Shown one piece after another: positions 24,501 through 38,009 of a stretch of 64,000 bases of DNA; the first letter of the stretch is position 1, and each line of letters begins with the position of its first letter. The position numbers and the translations under genes were made by a program. Origin of the DNA: Ecdyonurus torrentis (Eukaryota > Arthropoda > Insecta > Ephemeroptera > Heptageniidae); NCBI GenBank assembly GCA_949318235.1, contig CASGGR010000026.1, positions 1,733,744 to 1,797,743 of the forward strand. Reading direction: 5' to 3'. The notes under the pieces are model-generated. The model was not told the DNA's origin and did not search any database. It saw nothing but the letters and a program-made list of their open reading frames with translations.

Positions 24501-25376
24501 AGTCCTACATTTTAGTTCAAACCGCAAGCCTGTAGCTTTATTAGTTTCGGAGATATCATCAAAAATCGTATTCACAGTCTGAAAAGTACGATGAGAAAGC
24601 ACTAAGATTCTCTATAACTGCGAAAGTTTGCATTGGAGCGTTTAAGGTGTAATAACCTTTTCTTTTCAAATTTGTAGGTCCTAAAATTGAGTTTAAACCG
24701 CAAGCCTGTAGCTTTATTAGTTTCGGAGATATCATCAAAAATCATATTCAAAGTCTGAAAAGTACGATGAGAAAGCATTGAGATTCTCTATAACGGCGAA
24801 AGTTTGCATTGGAGCGATTAAGGTGTAATAACCTTTTCTTTGCAAGTCTGTTAGTCCTAAATTTTAGTTCAAACCGCAAGCCTGTAGCTTTATTAGTTTC
24901 GAAAATATCATCAAAAATCGTATTCACAGTCTGAAAAGTACGATGAGAAAGCACTGAGATTCTCTATAACGGCGAAAGTTTGCATTAGAGCGATTAAGGT
25001 GTAATAACCTTTTCTTTTCAAGTCTGTTAGTCCTACATTTAAGTTCAAAGCGCAAGCCTGTAGCTTTATTAGTTTCGGAGATATCATCAAAAATCGTATT
25101 CACAGTCTGAAAAGTACGATGAGAAGGCACTGAGATTCTTTTTAACCGTGAAAGTTTGCATTGGAGCGATTAAGGTGTAATAACCTTTTCTTTGCAAGTG
25201 TGTTAGTCCTACATTTTAGTTTAAACCGCAAGCCTGTAGCTTTATTAGTTTCGTAGATATCATCAAAAATCGTATTCACAGTCTGAAAAGTACGATGAGA
25301 AAGCACTGATATTCACTATAACGGCGAAAGTTTGCATTGGAGCGATTAAGGTGTAATAACCTTTTCTTTGCAAGTT
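21517..25376. repeat. About 22 monomers repeated from 17,120-21,516 at offsets 4397 and 3342
   Basis: From 21,517 the order follows 17,120 onward (offset 4397) up to 23,648. From 22,594 onward the same order also fits 19,252 onward (offset 3342 = 4397 - 1055). Markers: T8 at 22,899, EcoRI at 23,865, A-tract loss near 24,211 and 'tttgtaggtcc' near 24,672. Compared with 20,307-21,516, two additional monomers (352 bp) lie between 21.4 and 21.8 kb. The end is a hybrid monomer: 'gatattcact' near 25,309 belongs to one type and 'caagtttgtt' at 25,371 to another. Confidence 0.82.
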
Positions 25377-26936
25377 TGTTAGTCTTAAATTTTAGTTTAA
25401 ACCGCAAGCCTGTAGCTTTATTAGTTTCGGAAATATCATCAAAAATCGAATTCACAGTCTGAAAAATACGATGAGAAAGCACTGAGATTCTCTATAACGG
25501 CGAAAGTTTGCATTGGAGCGATTAAGGTGTAATAACCTTTTCTTTGCAAGTCTGTTAGTCCTACATTTTAGTTCAAACCGCAAGCCTGTAGCTTTATTAG
25601 TTTTGGAGATATCATCAAAAATCGTATTCACAGCCTGAAAAGTACGATGAGAAAGCACTAAGATTCTCTATAACGGCGCAAGTTTGCATTGGAGCGATTA
25701 AGGTGTAATAACCTTTTCTTTGCAAGTCTGTTAGTCCTACATTTTAGTTCAAACCGCGAGCCTGTAGCTTTATTAGTTTTAGAGATATCATCAAAAATCG
25801 TATTCACAGTCTGAAAAGTACGATGAGAAAGCACTAAGATTCTCTATAACGGTGAAAGTTGGAATTGGAGCGATTAAGATGTAATAACCTTTTCTTTGCA
25901 AGTCTGTTAGTCCTACATTTTAGTTCAAACCGCAAGCCTGTAGCTTTATTAGTTTCGGAGATATCAATAAAAATCGTATTCACAGTCTGAAAAGTACGAT
26001 GAGAAAGCACTAAGATTCTCTATAACGGCGAAAGTTTGCATTGGATCGATTAAGGTGTAATAACCTTTTCTTTGCAAGTCTGTTAGTCCTACATTTTAGT
26101 TCAAACCGCAAGCCTGTAGCTTTATTAGTTTCGGAGATATCATCAAAAATCGTATTCACAGTCTGAAAAGTACGATGAGAAAGCACTAAGATTCTCTATA
26201 ACTGCGAAAGTTTGCATTGGAGCGTTTAAGGTGTAATAACCTTTTCTTTTCAAATTTGTTGGTCCTAAATTTTAGTTTAAACTGCAAGCCTGTAGCTTTA
26301 TTAGTTTCGGAGATATCATCAAAAATCATATTCACAGTCTGAAAAGTACGATGAGAAAGCACTGAGATTCTCTATAACGGCGAAAGTTTGCATTGGAGCG
26401 ATTAAGGTGTTATAACCTTTTCTTTGCAAGTCTGTTAGTCCTAAATTTTAGTTCAAACCGCAAGCCTGTAGCTTTATTAGTTTCGAAAATATCATCAAAA
26501 ATTGTATTCACAGTCTAAAAAGTACGATGAGAAAGCACTGAGATTCTCTATAACGGCGAAAGTTTGCATTAGAGCGATTAAGGTGTAATAACCTTTTCTA
26601 TTCAAGTCTGTTAGTCCTACATTTAAGTTCAAACCGCAAGCCTGTAGCTTTATTAGTTTCGGAGATATCATCAAAAATCGTATTCACAGTCTGAAAAGTA
26701 CGATGAGAAGGCACTGAGATTCTTTTTAACCGTGAAAGTTTGCATTGGAGCGATTAAGGTGTAATAACATATTTTCTTTGCAAGTGTGTTAGTCCTACAT
26801 TTAAGTTCAAACCGCAACCCTGTAGCTTTATAGTTTCGGAAATATCATCAAAAATCGTATTCACAGTCTGAAAAGTACGATGAAAAAGCACTAAGATTCT
26901 CTATAATGGCGAAATTTTGCATTGGATCGATTAAGG
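25376..26936. repeat. Copy of 13,765-15,325 (offset 11,611)
   Basis: Markers line up with the earlier segment: EcoRI 13,837/25,448, the 'tttagag' and 'gttggaattgg' copies, 'catttgttgg'-class copies near 26,256, and 'catatt' 15,157/26,768. The copy ends in a hybrid monomer between 26,936 and 26,969, after which the offset drops by exactly two monomers. Confidence 0.85.
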
Positions 26937-26968
26937 TGTAATAACCTTTTCTTTGCAAGTCTGTTAGT

Positions 26969-27948
26969 TCTACATTTAAGTTTAAACCGCAACCCTGTAG
27001 CTTTATTAGTTTCGGAAATATCATCAAAAATCGTATTAACAGTCTGAAAAGTACGATGAAAAAGCACTAAGATTCTTTATAATGGCGAAATTTTGCATTG
27101 GAGCGATTAAGGTGTAATAACCTTTTCTTTGCAAGTTTGTTAGTCCTAAATTTTAGTTTAAACCGCAAGCCTGTAGCTTTATAAGTTTCGGAGATATCAT
27201 AAATAATCGTATTCACAGTCTGAAAACTACGATGAGAAAGCACTAAGGTTCTCTATAACGGCGAAAGTTTGCATTGGATCGATTAAGGTGTAATAACTTT
27301 TTTTTGCAACTCTGTAAGTCCTACATTTTAGTTCAAACCGCAAGCCTGTAGCTTTATTAGTTTTGGAAATATCATCAAAAATCGTATTCACAGTCTGAAA
27401 AGAACGATTAGAAAGCACTGAGATTCTCTATAACAGCGAAAGTTTGCATTGGAGCGTTTAAGGTGTAATAACCTTTTCTTTTCAAGGCTGTTAGTCCTAC
27501 ATTTTAGTTCAAACCGCAAGCCTGTAGCTTTATTAGTTTCGGAAATATCATCAAAAATCGTATTCACAGTCTGAAAAGTACGAAGAGAAAGCACTGAGAT
27601 TCTCTATAACGGCGATAGTTTACATTGGAGCGATTAAGGTGTAATAACCTTTTCTTTGCAAGTTTGTTAGTTCTAAATTTTAGTTCAAACCGCAAGCCTG
27701 TAGCTTAATTAGTTTCGAAAATATCATCAAAAATCTTATTCACAGTCTGAAAAGTACGATGAGAAAGCACTAAAATTCTCTATAACGGCGAAAGTTTGCA
27801 TTGGAGCGATTAAAGTGTAATAACCTTTTCTTTGCAAGTCTGTTAGTCCTACATTTTAGTTCAAACCGCAAGCCTGTAGCTTTATTAGTTTCGGAGATAT
27901 CATCAAAAATCGTATTCACAGCCTGAAAAGTACGATGAGAAAGCACTG
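26969..27948. repeat. Copy of 15,710-16,689 (offset 11,259)
   Basis: The offset is 352 (two monomers) smaller than in the preceding block. Markers are 'ctgttagttctacatttaag' near 26,961, T8 at 27,298 (16,039 in the source) and the 'ttagttctaaattttag' copy near 27,670. A private change is 'ctgtaagtcc' near 27,311. The block ends between 27,922 ('cagcctg', this type) and 27,948 ('actgag', next type), another hybrid monomer. Confidence 0.83.
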
Positions 27949-30900
27949 AGATTCTCTATAACGGCGAAATTTTGCATTGGAGCGATTAAGTTGTAATAAC
28001 CTTTTCTTTGCAAGTCTGTTAGTTCTACATTTAAGTTTAAACCGCAACCCTGTAGCTTTATTAGTTTCGGAAATATCATCAAAAATCGTATTCACAGTCT
28101 GAAAAGTACGATGAAAAAGCACTAAGATTCTCTATAATGGCGAAATTTTGCATTGGAGCGATTAAGGTGTAATAACCTTTTCTTTGCAAGTTTGTTAGTC
28201 CTAAATTTTAGTTTAAACCGCAAGCCTGTAGCTTTATAAGTTTCGGAGATATCATAAATAATCGTATTTACAGTCTGAAAACTACGATGAGAAAGCACTA
28301 AGGTTCTCTATAACGGCGAAAGTTTGCATTGGATCGATTAAGGTGTAATAACTTTTTTTTGCAAGTCTGTTAGTCCTACATTTTAGTTCAAACCGCAAGC
28401 CTGTAGCTTTATTAGTTTTGGAAATATCATCAAAAATCGTATTCACAGTCTGAAAAGAACGATTAGAAAGCACTGAGATTCTCTATAACAGCGAAAGTTT
28501 GCATTGGAGCGATTAAGGTGTAATAACCTTTTCTTTTCAAGGCTGTTAGTCCTACATTTTAGTTCAAACCGCAAGCCTGTAGCTTTATTAGTTTCGGAAA
28601 TATCATCAAAAATCGTATTCACAGTCTGAAAAGTACGAAGAGAAAGCACTGAGATTCTCTATAACGGCGATAGTTTACATTGGAGCGATTAAGGTGTAAT
28701 AACCTTTTCTTTGCAAGTTTGTTAGTTCTAAATTTTAGTTCAAACCGCAAGCCTGTAGCTTAATTAGTTTCGAAAATATCATCAAAAATCGTATTCACAG
28801 TCTGAAAAGTACGATGAGAAAGCACTAAATTCTCTATAACGGCGAAAGTTTGCATTAGAGCGATTAGGGTGTTATAACCTTTTCTTTTCAAGTCTGTTAG
28901 TCCTACATTTAAGTTCAAACCTCAAGCCTGTAGCATTATTAGTTTCGGAGATATCATCAAAAATCGTATTCACAGTCTGAAAAGTACGATGAGAAAGCAC
29001 TGAGATTCTTTTTAACGGCGAAAGTTTGCATTGGAGCGATTAAGGTGTAATAACCTTTTCTTTGCAAGTGTGTTAGTCCTACATTTTAGTTTAAACCGCA
29101 AGCCTGTAGCTTTATTAGTTTCGGATATATCATTAAAAATTGTATTCACAGTCTGAAAAGTACGATGAGAAAGCACTAAGATTCTCTATAACGGCGAAAG
29201 TTTGCATTGGAGCGATTAAGGTGTAATAACCTTTTCTTTGCAAGTTTGTTAGTCTTAAATTTTAGTTTAAACCGCAAGCCTGTAGCTTTATTAGTTTCGG
29301 AAATATCATCAAAAATCGAATTCACAGTCTGAAAAATACGATGAGAAAGCACTGAGATTCTCTATAACGGCGAAAGTTTGCATTGGAGCGATTAAGGTGT
29401 AATAACCTTTTCTTTGCAAGTCTGTTAGTCCTACATTTTAGTTCAAATCGCAAGCCTGTAGCTTTATTAGTTTCGGAGATATCATCAAAAATCGTATTCA
29501 CAGCCTGAAAAGTACGATGAGAAAGCACTAAGATTCTCTATAACGGCGCAAGTTTGCATTGGAGCGATTAAGGTGTAATAACCTTTTCTTTGCAAGTCTG
29601 TTAGTCCTACATTTTAGTTCAAACCGCGAGCCTGTAGCTTTATTAGTTTTAGAGATATCATCAAAAATCGTATTCACAGTCTGAAAAGTACGATGAGAAA
29701 GCACTAAGATTCTCTATAACGGTGAAAGTTGGAATTGGAGCGATTAAGATGTAATAACATTTTCTTTGCAAGTCTGTTAGTCCTACATTTTAGTTCAAAC
29801 CGCAAGCCTGTAGCTTTATTAGTTTCGGAGATATCAATAAAAATCGTATTTACAGTCTGAAAAGTACGATGAGAAAGCACTAAGATTCTCTATAACGGCA
29901 AAAGTTTGCATTGGAGCGATTAAGGTGTAATAACCTTTTCTTTGCAAGTCTGTTAGTCCTACATTTTAGTTCAAACCGCAAGCCTGTAGCTTTATTAGTT
30001 TCGGAGATATCATCAAAAATCGTATTCACAGTCTGAAAAGTACGATGAGAAAGCACTAAGATTCTCTATAACTGCGAAAGTTTGCATTGGAGCGTTTAAG
30101 GTGTAATAACCTTTTCTTTTCAAATTTGTTGGTCCTAAAATTTAGTTTAAACCGCAAGCCTGTAGCTTTATTAGTTTCGGAGATATCATCAAAAATCATA
30201 TTCAAAGTCTGAAAAGTACGATGAGAAAGCATTGAGATTCTCTATAACGGCGAAAGTTTGCATTGGAGCGATTAAGGTGTAATAACCTTTTCTTTGCAAG
30301 TGTGTTAGTCCTACATTTTAGTTTAAACCGCAAGCCTGTAGCTTTATTAATTTCGTAGATATCATCAAAAATCGTATTCACAGTCTGAAAAGTACGATGA
30401 GAAAGCACTGATATTCACTATAACGGCGAAAGTTTGCATTGGAGCGATTAAGGTGTAATAACCTTTTCTTTGCAAGTCTGTTAGTCCTACATTTTATTTC
30501 AAACCGCAAGCCTGTAGCTTTATTAGTTTCGGAAATATCATCAAAAATCGTATTCACAGTCTGAAAAGTACGATGAGAAAGCACTGAGATTCTCTATAAC
30601 GGCGAAATTTTGCATTGGAGCGATTAAGTTGTAATAACCTTTTCTTTGCAAGTCTGTTAGTTCTACATTTAAGTTTAAACCGCAACCCTGTAGCTTTATT
30701 AGTTTCGGAAATATCATCAAAAATCGTATTCACAGTCTGAAAAGTACGATGAAAAAGCACTAAGATTCTCTATAATGGCGAAATTTTGCATTGGAGCGAT
30801 TAAGGTGTAATAACCTTTTCTTTGCAAGTTTGTTAGTCCTAAATTTTAGTTTAAACCGCAAGCCTGTAGCTTTATAAGTTTCGGAGATATCATAAATAAT

Positions 30901-30971
30901 CGTATTCACAGTCTGAAAACTACGATGAGAAAGCACTAAGGTTCTCTATAACGGCAAGAGTTTGCATTGGA
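27949..30971. repeat. About 17 monomers, mosaic copy of 22.5-25.5 kb material
   Basis: Up to about 30,250 the order follows 22,495 onward at offsets 5454 to 5453 (T8 28,353, EcoRI 29,318). One-base losses are seen near 28,826 ('cactaaattctc') and 29,759 ('aataacattttc'). Between about 30,252 and 30,302 a hybrid monomer skips two monomers, and the sequence then follows 22,210 onward at offset 8092 (T8 30,991). A private 'ggcaagag' lies near 30,954. Nothing but satellite is present. Confidence 0.8.
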
Positions 30972-33900
30972 TCGATTAAGGTGTAATAACTTTTTTTTGC
31001 AAGTCTGTTAGTCCTACATTTTAGTTCAAACCGCAAGCCTGTAGCTTTATTAGTTTTGGAAATATCATCAAAAATCGTATTCACAGTCTGAAAAGAACGA
31101 TTAGAAAGCACTGAGATTCTCTATAACAGCGAAAGTTTGCATTGGAGCGATTAAGGTGTAATAACCTTTTCTTTTCAAGGCTGTTAGTCCTACATTTTAG
31201 TTCAAACCGCAAGCCTGTAGCTTTATTAGTTTCGGAAATATCATCAAAAATCGTATTCACAGTCTGAAAAGTACGAAGAGAAAGCACTGAGATTCTCTAT
31301 AACGGCGATAGTTTACATTGGAGCGATTAAGGTGTAATAACCTTTTCTTTGCAAGTTTGTTAGTTCTAAATTTTAGTTCAAACCGCAAGCCTGTAGCTTA
31401 ATTAGTTTCGAAAATATCATTAAAAATCGTATTCACAGTCTGAAAAGTACGATGAGAAAGCACTAAAATTCTCTATAACGGCGAAAGTTTGCATTAGAGC
31501 GATTAAGGTGTTATAACCTTTTCTTTTCAAGTCTGTTAGTCCTACATTTAAGTTCAAACCTCAAGCCTGTAGCATTATTAGTTTCGGAGATATCATTAAA
31601 AATCGTATTCACAGTCTGAAAAGTACGATGAGAAAGCTCTGAGATTCTTTTTAACGGCGAAAGTTTGCATTGGAGCGATTAAGGTGTAATAACCTTTTCT
31701 TTGCAAGTGTGTTAGTCCTACATTTTAGTTTAAACCGCAAGCCTGTAGCTTTATTAGTTTCGGATATATCATCAAAAATCGTATTCACAGTCTGAAAAGT
31801 ACGATGAGAAAGCACTAAGATTCTCTATAACGGCGAAAGTTTGCATTGGAGCGATTAAGGTGTAATAACCTTTTCTTTGCAAGTTTGTTAGTCTTAAATT
31901 TTAGTTTAAACCGCAAGCCTGTAGCTTTATTAGTTTCGGAAATATCATCAAAAATCGAATTCACAGTCTGAAAAATACGATGAGAAAGCACTGAGATTCT
32001 CTATAACGGCGAAAGTTTGCATTGGAGCGATTAAGGTGTAATAACCTTTTCTTTGCAAGTCTGTTAGTCCTACATTTTAGTTCAAACCGCAAGCCTGTAG
32101 CTTTATTAGTTTTGGAGATATCATCAAAAATCGTATTCACAGCCTGAAAAGTACGATGAGAAAGCACTAAGATTCTCTATAACGGCGCAAGTTTGCATTG
32201 GAGCGATTAAGGTGTAATAACCTTTTCTTTGCAAGTCTGTTAGTCCTACATTTTAGTTCAAACCGCGAGCCTGTAGCTTTATTAGTTTTAGAGATATCAT
32301 CAAAAATCGTATTCACAGTCTGAAAAGTACGATGAGAAAGCACTAAGATTCTCTATAACGGTGAAAGTTGGAATTAGAGCGATTAAGATGTAATAACCTT
32401 TTCTTTGCAAGTCTGTTAGTCCTACATTTTAGTTCAAACCGCAAGCCTGTAGCTTTATTAGTTTCGGAGATATCAATAAAAATCGTATTCACAGTCTGAA
32501 AAGTACGATGAGAAAGCACTAAGATTCTCTATAACGGCGAAAGTTTGCATTGGATCGATTAAGGTGTAATAACCTTTTCTTTGCAAGTCTGTTAGTCCTA
32601 CATTTTAGTTCAAACCGCAAGCCTGTAGCTTTATTAGTTTCGGAGATATCATCAAAAATCGTATTCACAGTCTGAAAAGTACGATGAGAAAGCACTAAGA
32701 TTCTCTATAACTGCGAAAGTTTGCATTGGAGCGTTTAAGGTGTAATAACCTTTTCTTTTCAAATTTGTTGGTCCTAAATTTTAGTTTAAACTGCAAGCCT
32801 GTAGCTTTATTAGTTTCGGAGATATCATCAAAAATCATATTCACAGTCTGAAAAGTACGATGAGAAAGCACTGAGATTCTCTATAACGGCGAAAGTTTGC
32901 ATTGGAGCGATTAAGGTGTAATAACCTTTTCTTTGCAAGTCTGTTAGTCCTAAATTTTAGTTCAAACCGCAAGCCTGTAGCTTTATTAGTTTCGAAAATA
33001 TCATCAAAAATCGTATTCACAGTCTAAAAAGTACGATGAGAAAGCACTGAGATTCTCTATAACGGCGAAAGTTTGCATTAGAGCGATTAAGGTGTAATAA
33101 CCTTTTCTATTCAAGTCTGTTAGTCCTACATTTAAGTTCAAACCGCAAGCCTGTAGCTTTATTAGTTTCGGAGATATCATCAAAAATCGTATTCACAGTC
33201 TGAAAAGTACGATGAGAAGGCACTGAGATTCTTTTTAACCGTGAAAGTTTGCATTGGAGCGATTAAGGTGTAATAACATATTTTCTTTGCAAGTGTGTTA
33301 GTCCTACATTTAAATTCAAACCGCAACCCTGTAGCTTTATAGTTTCGGAAATATCATCAAAAATCGTATTCACAGTCTGAAAAGTACGATGAAAAAGCAC
33401 TAAGATTCTCTATAATGGTGAAATTTTGCATTGGATCGATTAAGGTGTAATAACCTTTTCTTTGCAAGTCTGTTAGTCCTACATTTTAGTTCAAATCGCA
33501 AGCCTGTAGCTTTATTAGTTTTGGAAATATCATCAAAAATCGTATTCACAGTCTGAAAAGAACGATTAGAAAGCACTGAGATTCTCTATAACAGCGAAAG
33601 TTTGCATCTGAGCGATTAAGGTGTAATAACCTTTTCTTTTCAAGGCTGTTGGTCCTACATTTTAGTTCAAACCGCAAACCTGTAGCTTTATTAGTTTCGG
33701 AAATATCATCAAAAATCGTATTCACAGTCTGAAAAGTACGAAGAGAAAGCACTGAGATTCTCTATAACGGCGAAAGTTTACATTGGAGCGATTAAGGTGT
33801 AATAACCTTTTCTTTGCAAGTCTGTTAGTCCTACATTTTAGTTCAAACCGCAAGCCTGTAGCTTCATTAGTTTCAGAGATATCATCAAAAATCGTATTCA

Positions 33901-34491
33901 CAGTCTGAAAAGTACGATGAGAAAGCACTAAAATTCTCTATAACGGCGAAAGTTTGCATTAGAGCGATTAAGGTGTTATAACCTTTTCTTTTCAAGTCTG
34001 TTAGTCCTACATTTAAGTTTAAACCTCAAGCCTGTAGCATTATTAGTTTCGGAGATATCATCAAAAATCGTATTCACAGTCTGAAAAGTACGATGAGAAA
34101 GCACTGAGATTCTTTTTAACGGCGAAAGTTTGCATTGGAGCGATTAAGGTGTAATAACCTTTTCTTTGCAAGTGTGTAAGTCCTACATTTTAGTTTAAAC
34201 CGCAAGCCTGTAGCTTTATTAGTTTCGGATATATCATCAAAAATCGTATTCACAGTCTGAAAAGTACGATGAGAAAGCACTAAGATTCTCTATAACGGCG
34301 AAAGTTTGCATTGGAGCGATTAAGGTGTAATAACCTTTTCTTTGCAAGTTTGTTAGTCTTAAATTTTAGTTTAAACCGCAAGCCTGTAGCTTTATTAGTT
34401 TCGGAAATATCATCAAAAATCGAATTCACAGTCTGAAAAATACGATGAGAAAGCACTGAGATTCTCTATAACGGCGAAAGTTTGCATTGGA
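30972..34491. repeat. 20-monomer higher-order repeat unit, copy 1 (3520 bp)
   Basis: The unit is repeated next door at offset 3520 = 20 x 176. Markers: T8 30,991/34,511, EcoRI 31,957/35,477, 'catatt' 33,277/36,797, and a second EcoRI copy 34,422/37,940. Much of the unit also matches the 13.5-15.8 kb segment at offset 18,120. The edges are hybrid monomers in which 'gcattggatcg' (30,972 and 34,492) is joined to a different left half. Confidence 0.9.
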
Positions 34492-37400
34492 TCGATTAAG
34501 GTGTAATAACTTTTTTTTGCAAGTCTGTTAGTCCTACATTTTAGTTCAAACCGCAAGCCTGTAGCTTTATTAGTTTTGGAAATATCATCAAAAATCGTAT
34601 TCACAGTCTGAAAAGAACGATTAGAAAGCACTGAGATTCTCTATAACAGCGAAAGTTTGCATTGGAGCGATTAAGGTGTAATAACCTTTTCTTTTCAAGG
34701 CTGTTAGTCCTACATTTTAGTTCAAACCGCAAGCCTGTAGCTTTATTAGTTTCGGAAATATCATCAAAAATCGTATTCACAGTCTGAAAAGTACGAAGAG
34801 AAAGCACTGAGATTCTCTATAACGGCGATAGTTTACATTGGAGCGATTAAGGTGTAATAACCTTTTCTTTGCAAGTTTGTTAGTTCTAAATTTTAGTTCA
34901 AACCGCAAGCCTGTAGCTTAATTAGTTTCGAAAATATCATAAAAAATCGTATTCACAGTCTGAAAAGTACGATGAGAAAGCACTAAAATTCTCTATAACG
35001 GCGAAAGTTTGCATTAGAGCGATTAAGGTGTTATAACCTTTTCTTTTCAAGTCTGTTAGTCCTACATTTAAGTTCAAACCTCAAGCCTGTAGCATTATTA
35101 GTTTCGGAGATATCATTAAAAATCGTATTCACAGTCTGAAAAGTACGATGAGAAAGCACTGAGATTCTTTTTAACGGCGAAAGTTTGCATTTGAGCGATT
35201 AAGGTGTAATAACCTTTTCTTTGCAAGTGTGTTAGTCCTACATTTTAGTTTAAACCGCAAGCCTGTAGCTTTATTAGTTTCGGATATATCATCAAAAATC
35301 GTATTCACAGTCTGAAAAGTACGATGAGAAAGCACTAAGATTCTCTATAACGGCGAAAGTTTGCATTGGAGCGATTAAGGTGTAATAACCTTTTCTTTGC
35401 AAGTTTGTTAGTCTTAAATTTTAGTTTAAACCGCAAGCCTGTAGCTTTATTAGTTTCGGAAATATCATCAAAAATCGAATTCACAGTCTGAAAAATACGA
35501 TGAGAAAGCACTGAGATTCTCTATAACGGCGAAAGTTTGCATTGGAGCGATTAAGGTGTAATAACCTTTTCTTTGCAAGTCTGTTAGTCCTACATTTTAG
35601 TTCAAACCGCAAGCCTGTAGCTTTATTAGTTTTGGAGATATCATCAAAAATCGTATTCACAGCCTGAAAAGTACGATGAGAAAGCACTAAGATTCTCTAT
35701 AACGGCGCAAGTTTGCATTGGAGCGATTAAGGTGTAATAACCTTTTCTTTGCAAGTCTGTTAGTCCTACATTTTAGTTCAAACCGCGAGCCTGTAGCTTT
35801 ATTAGTTTTAGAGATATCATCAAAAATCGTATTCACAGTCTGAAAAGTACGATGAGAAAGCACTAAGATTCTCTATAACGGTGAAAGTTGGAATTAGAGC
35901 GATTAAGATGTAATAACCTTTTCTTTGCAAGTCTGTTAGTCCTACATTTTAGTTCAAACCGCAAGCCTGTAGCTTTATTAGTTTCGGAGATATCAATAAA
36001 AATCGTATTCACAGTCTGAAAAGTACGATGAGAAAGCACTAAGATTCTCTATAACGGCGAAAGTTTGCATTGGATCGATTAAGGTGTAATAACCTTTTCT
36101 TTGCAAGTCTGTTAGTCCTACATTTTAGTTCAAACCGCAAGCCTGTAGCTTTATTAGTTTCGGAGATATCATCAAAAATCGTATTCACAGTCTGAAAAGT
36201 ACGATGAGAAAGCACTAAGATTCTCTATAACTGCGAAAGTTTGCATTGGAGCGTTTAAGGTGTAATAACCTTTTCTTTTCAAATTTGTTGGTCCTAAATT
36301 TTAGTTTAAACTGCAAGCCTGTAGCTTTATTAGTTTCGGAGATATCATCAAAAATCATATTCACAGTCTGAAAAGTACGATGAGAAAGCACTGAGATTCT
36401 CTATAACGGCGAAAGTTTGCATTGGAGCGATTAAGGTGTAATAACCTTTTCTTTGCAAGTCTGTTAGTCCTAAATTTTAGTTCAAACCGCAAGCCTGTAG
36501 CTTTATTAGTTTCGAAAATATCATCAAAAATCGTATTCACAGTCTAAAAAGTACGATGAGAAAGCACTGAGATTCTCTATAACGGCGAAAGTTTGCATTA
36601 GAGCGATTAAGGTGTAATAACCTTTTCTATTCAAGTCTGTTAGTCCTACATTTAAGTTCAAACCGCAAGCCTGTAGCTTTATTAGTTTCGGAGATATCAT
36701 CAAAAATCGTATTCACAGTCTGAAAAGTACGATGAGAAGGCACTGAGATTCTTTTTAACCGTGAAAGTTTGCATTGGAGCGATTAAGGTGTAATAACATA
36801 TTTTCTTTGCAAGTGTGTTAGTCCTACATTAAAGTTCAAACCGCAACCCTGTAGCTTTATAGTTTCGGAAATATCATCAAAAATCGTATTCAGTCTGAAA
36901 AGTACGATGAAAAAGCACTAAGATTCTCTATAATGGCGAAATTTTGCATTGGATCGATTAAGGTGTAATAACCTTTTCTTTGCAAGTCTGTTAGTCCTAC
37001 ATTTTAGTTCAAATCGCAAGCCTGTAGCTTTATTAGTTTTGGAAATATCATCAAAAATCGTATTCACAGTCTGAAAAGAACGATTAGAAAGCACTGAGAT
37101 TCTCTATAACAGCGAAAGTTTGCATCTGAGCGATTAAGGTGTAATAACCTTTTCTTTTCAAGGCTGTTGGTCCTACATTTTAGTTCAAACCGCAAACCTG
37201 TAGCTTTATTAGTTTCGGAAATATCATCAAAAATCGTATTCACAGTCTGAAAAGTACGAAGAGAAAGCACTGAGATTCTCTATAACGGCGAAAGTTTACA
37301 TTGGAGCGATTAAGGTGTAATAACCTTTTCTTTGCAAGTCTGTTAGTCCTACATTTTAGTTCAAACCGCAAGCCTGTAGCTTCATTAGTTTCAGAGATAT

Positions 37401-38009
37401 AATCAAAAATCGTATTCACAGTCTGAAAAGTACGATGAGAAAGCACTAAAATTCTCTATAACGGCGAAAGTTTACATTAGAGCGATTAAGGTGTTATAAC
37501 CTTTTCTTTTCAAGTCTGTTAGTCCTACATTTAAGTTCAAACCTCAAGCCTGTAGCATTATTAGTTTAGGAGATATCATCAAAAATCGTATTCACAGTCT
37601 GAAAAGTACGATGAGAAAGCACTGAGATTCTTTTTAACGGCGAAAGTTTGCATTGGAGCGATTAAGGTGTAATAACCTTTTCTTTGCAAGTGTGTTAGTC
37701 CTACATTTTAGTTTAAACCGCAAGCCTGTAGCTTTATTAGTTTCGGATATATCATCAAAAATCGTATTCACAGTCTGAAAAGTACGATGAGAAAGCACTA
37801 AGATTCTCTATAACGGTGAAAGTTTGCATTGGAGCGATTAAGGTGTAATAACCTTTTCTTTGCAAGTTTGTTAGTCTTAAATTTTAGTTTAAACCGCAAG
37901 CCTGTAGCTTTATTAGTTTCGGAAATATCATCAAAAATCGAATTCACAGTCTGAAAAATACGATGAGAAAGCACTGAGATTCTCTATAACGGCGAAAGTT
38001 TGCATTGGA
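34492..38009. repeat. 20-monomer higher-order repeat unit, copy 2 (3518 bp)
   Basis: Tandem copy of 30,972-34,491. It is two bases shorter because one 'ca' is lost near 36,892 ('cgtattcagtctg' instead of 'cgtattcacagtctg'). Private changes include 'catttgagcg' near 35,190 and 'gatataatc' near 37,397. The unit ends at 38,010, where 'ttggagcg' is found instead of 'ttggatcg'. Confidence 0.9.
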
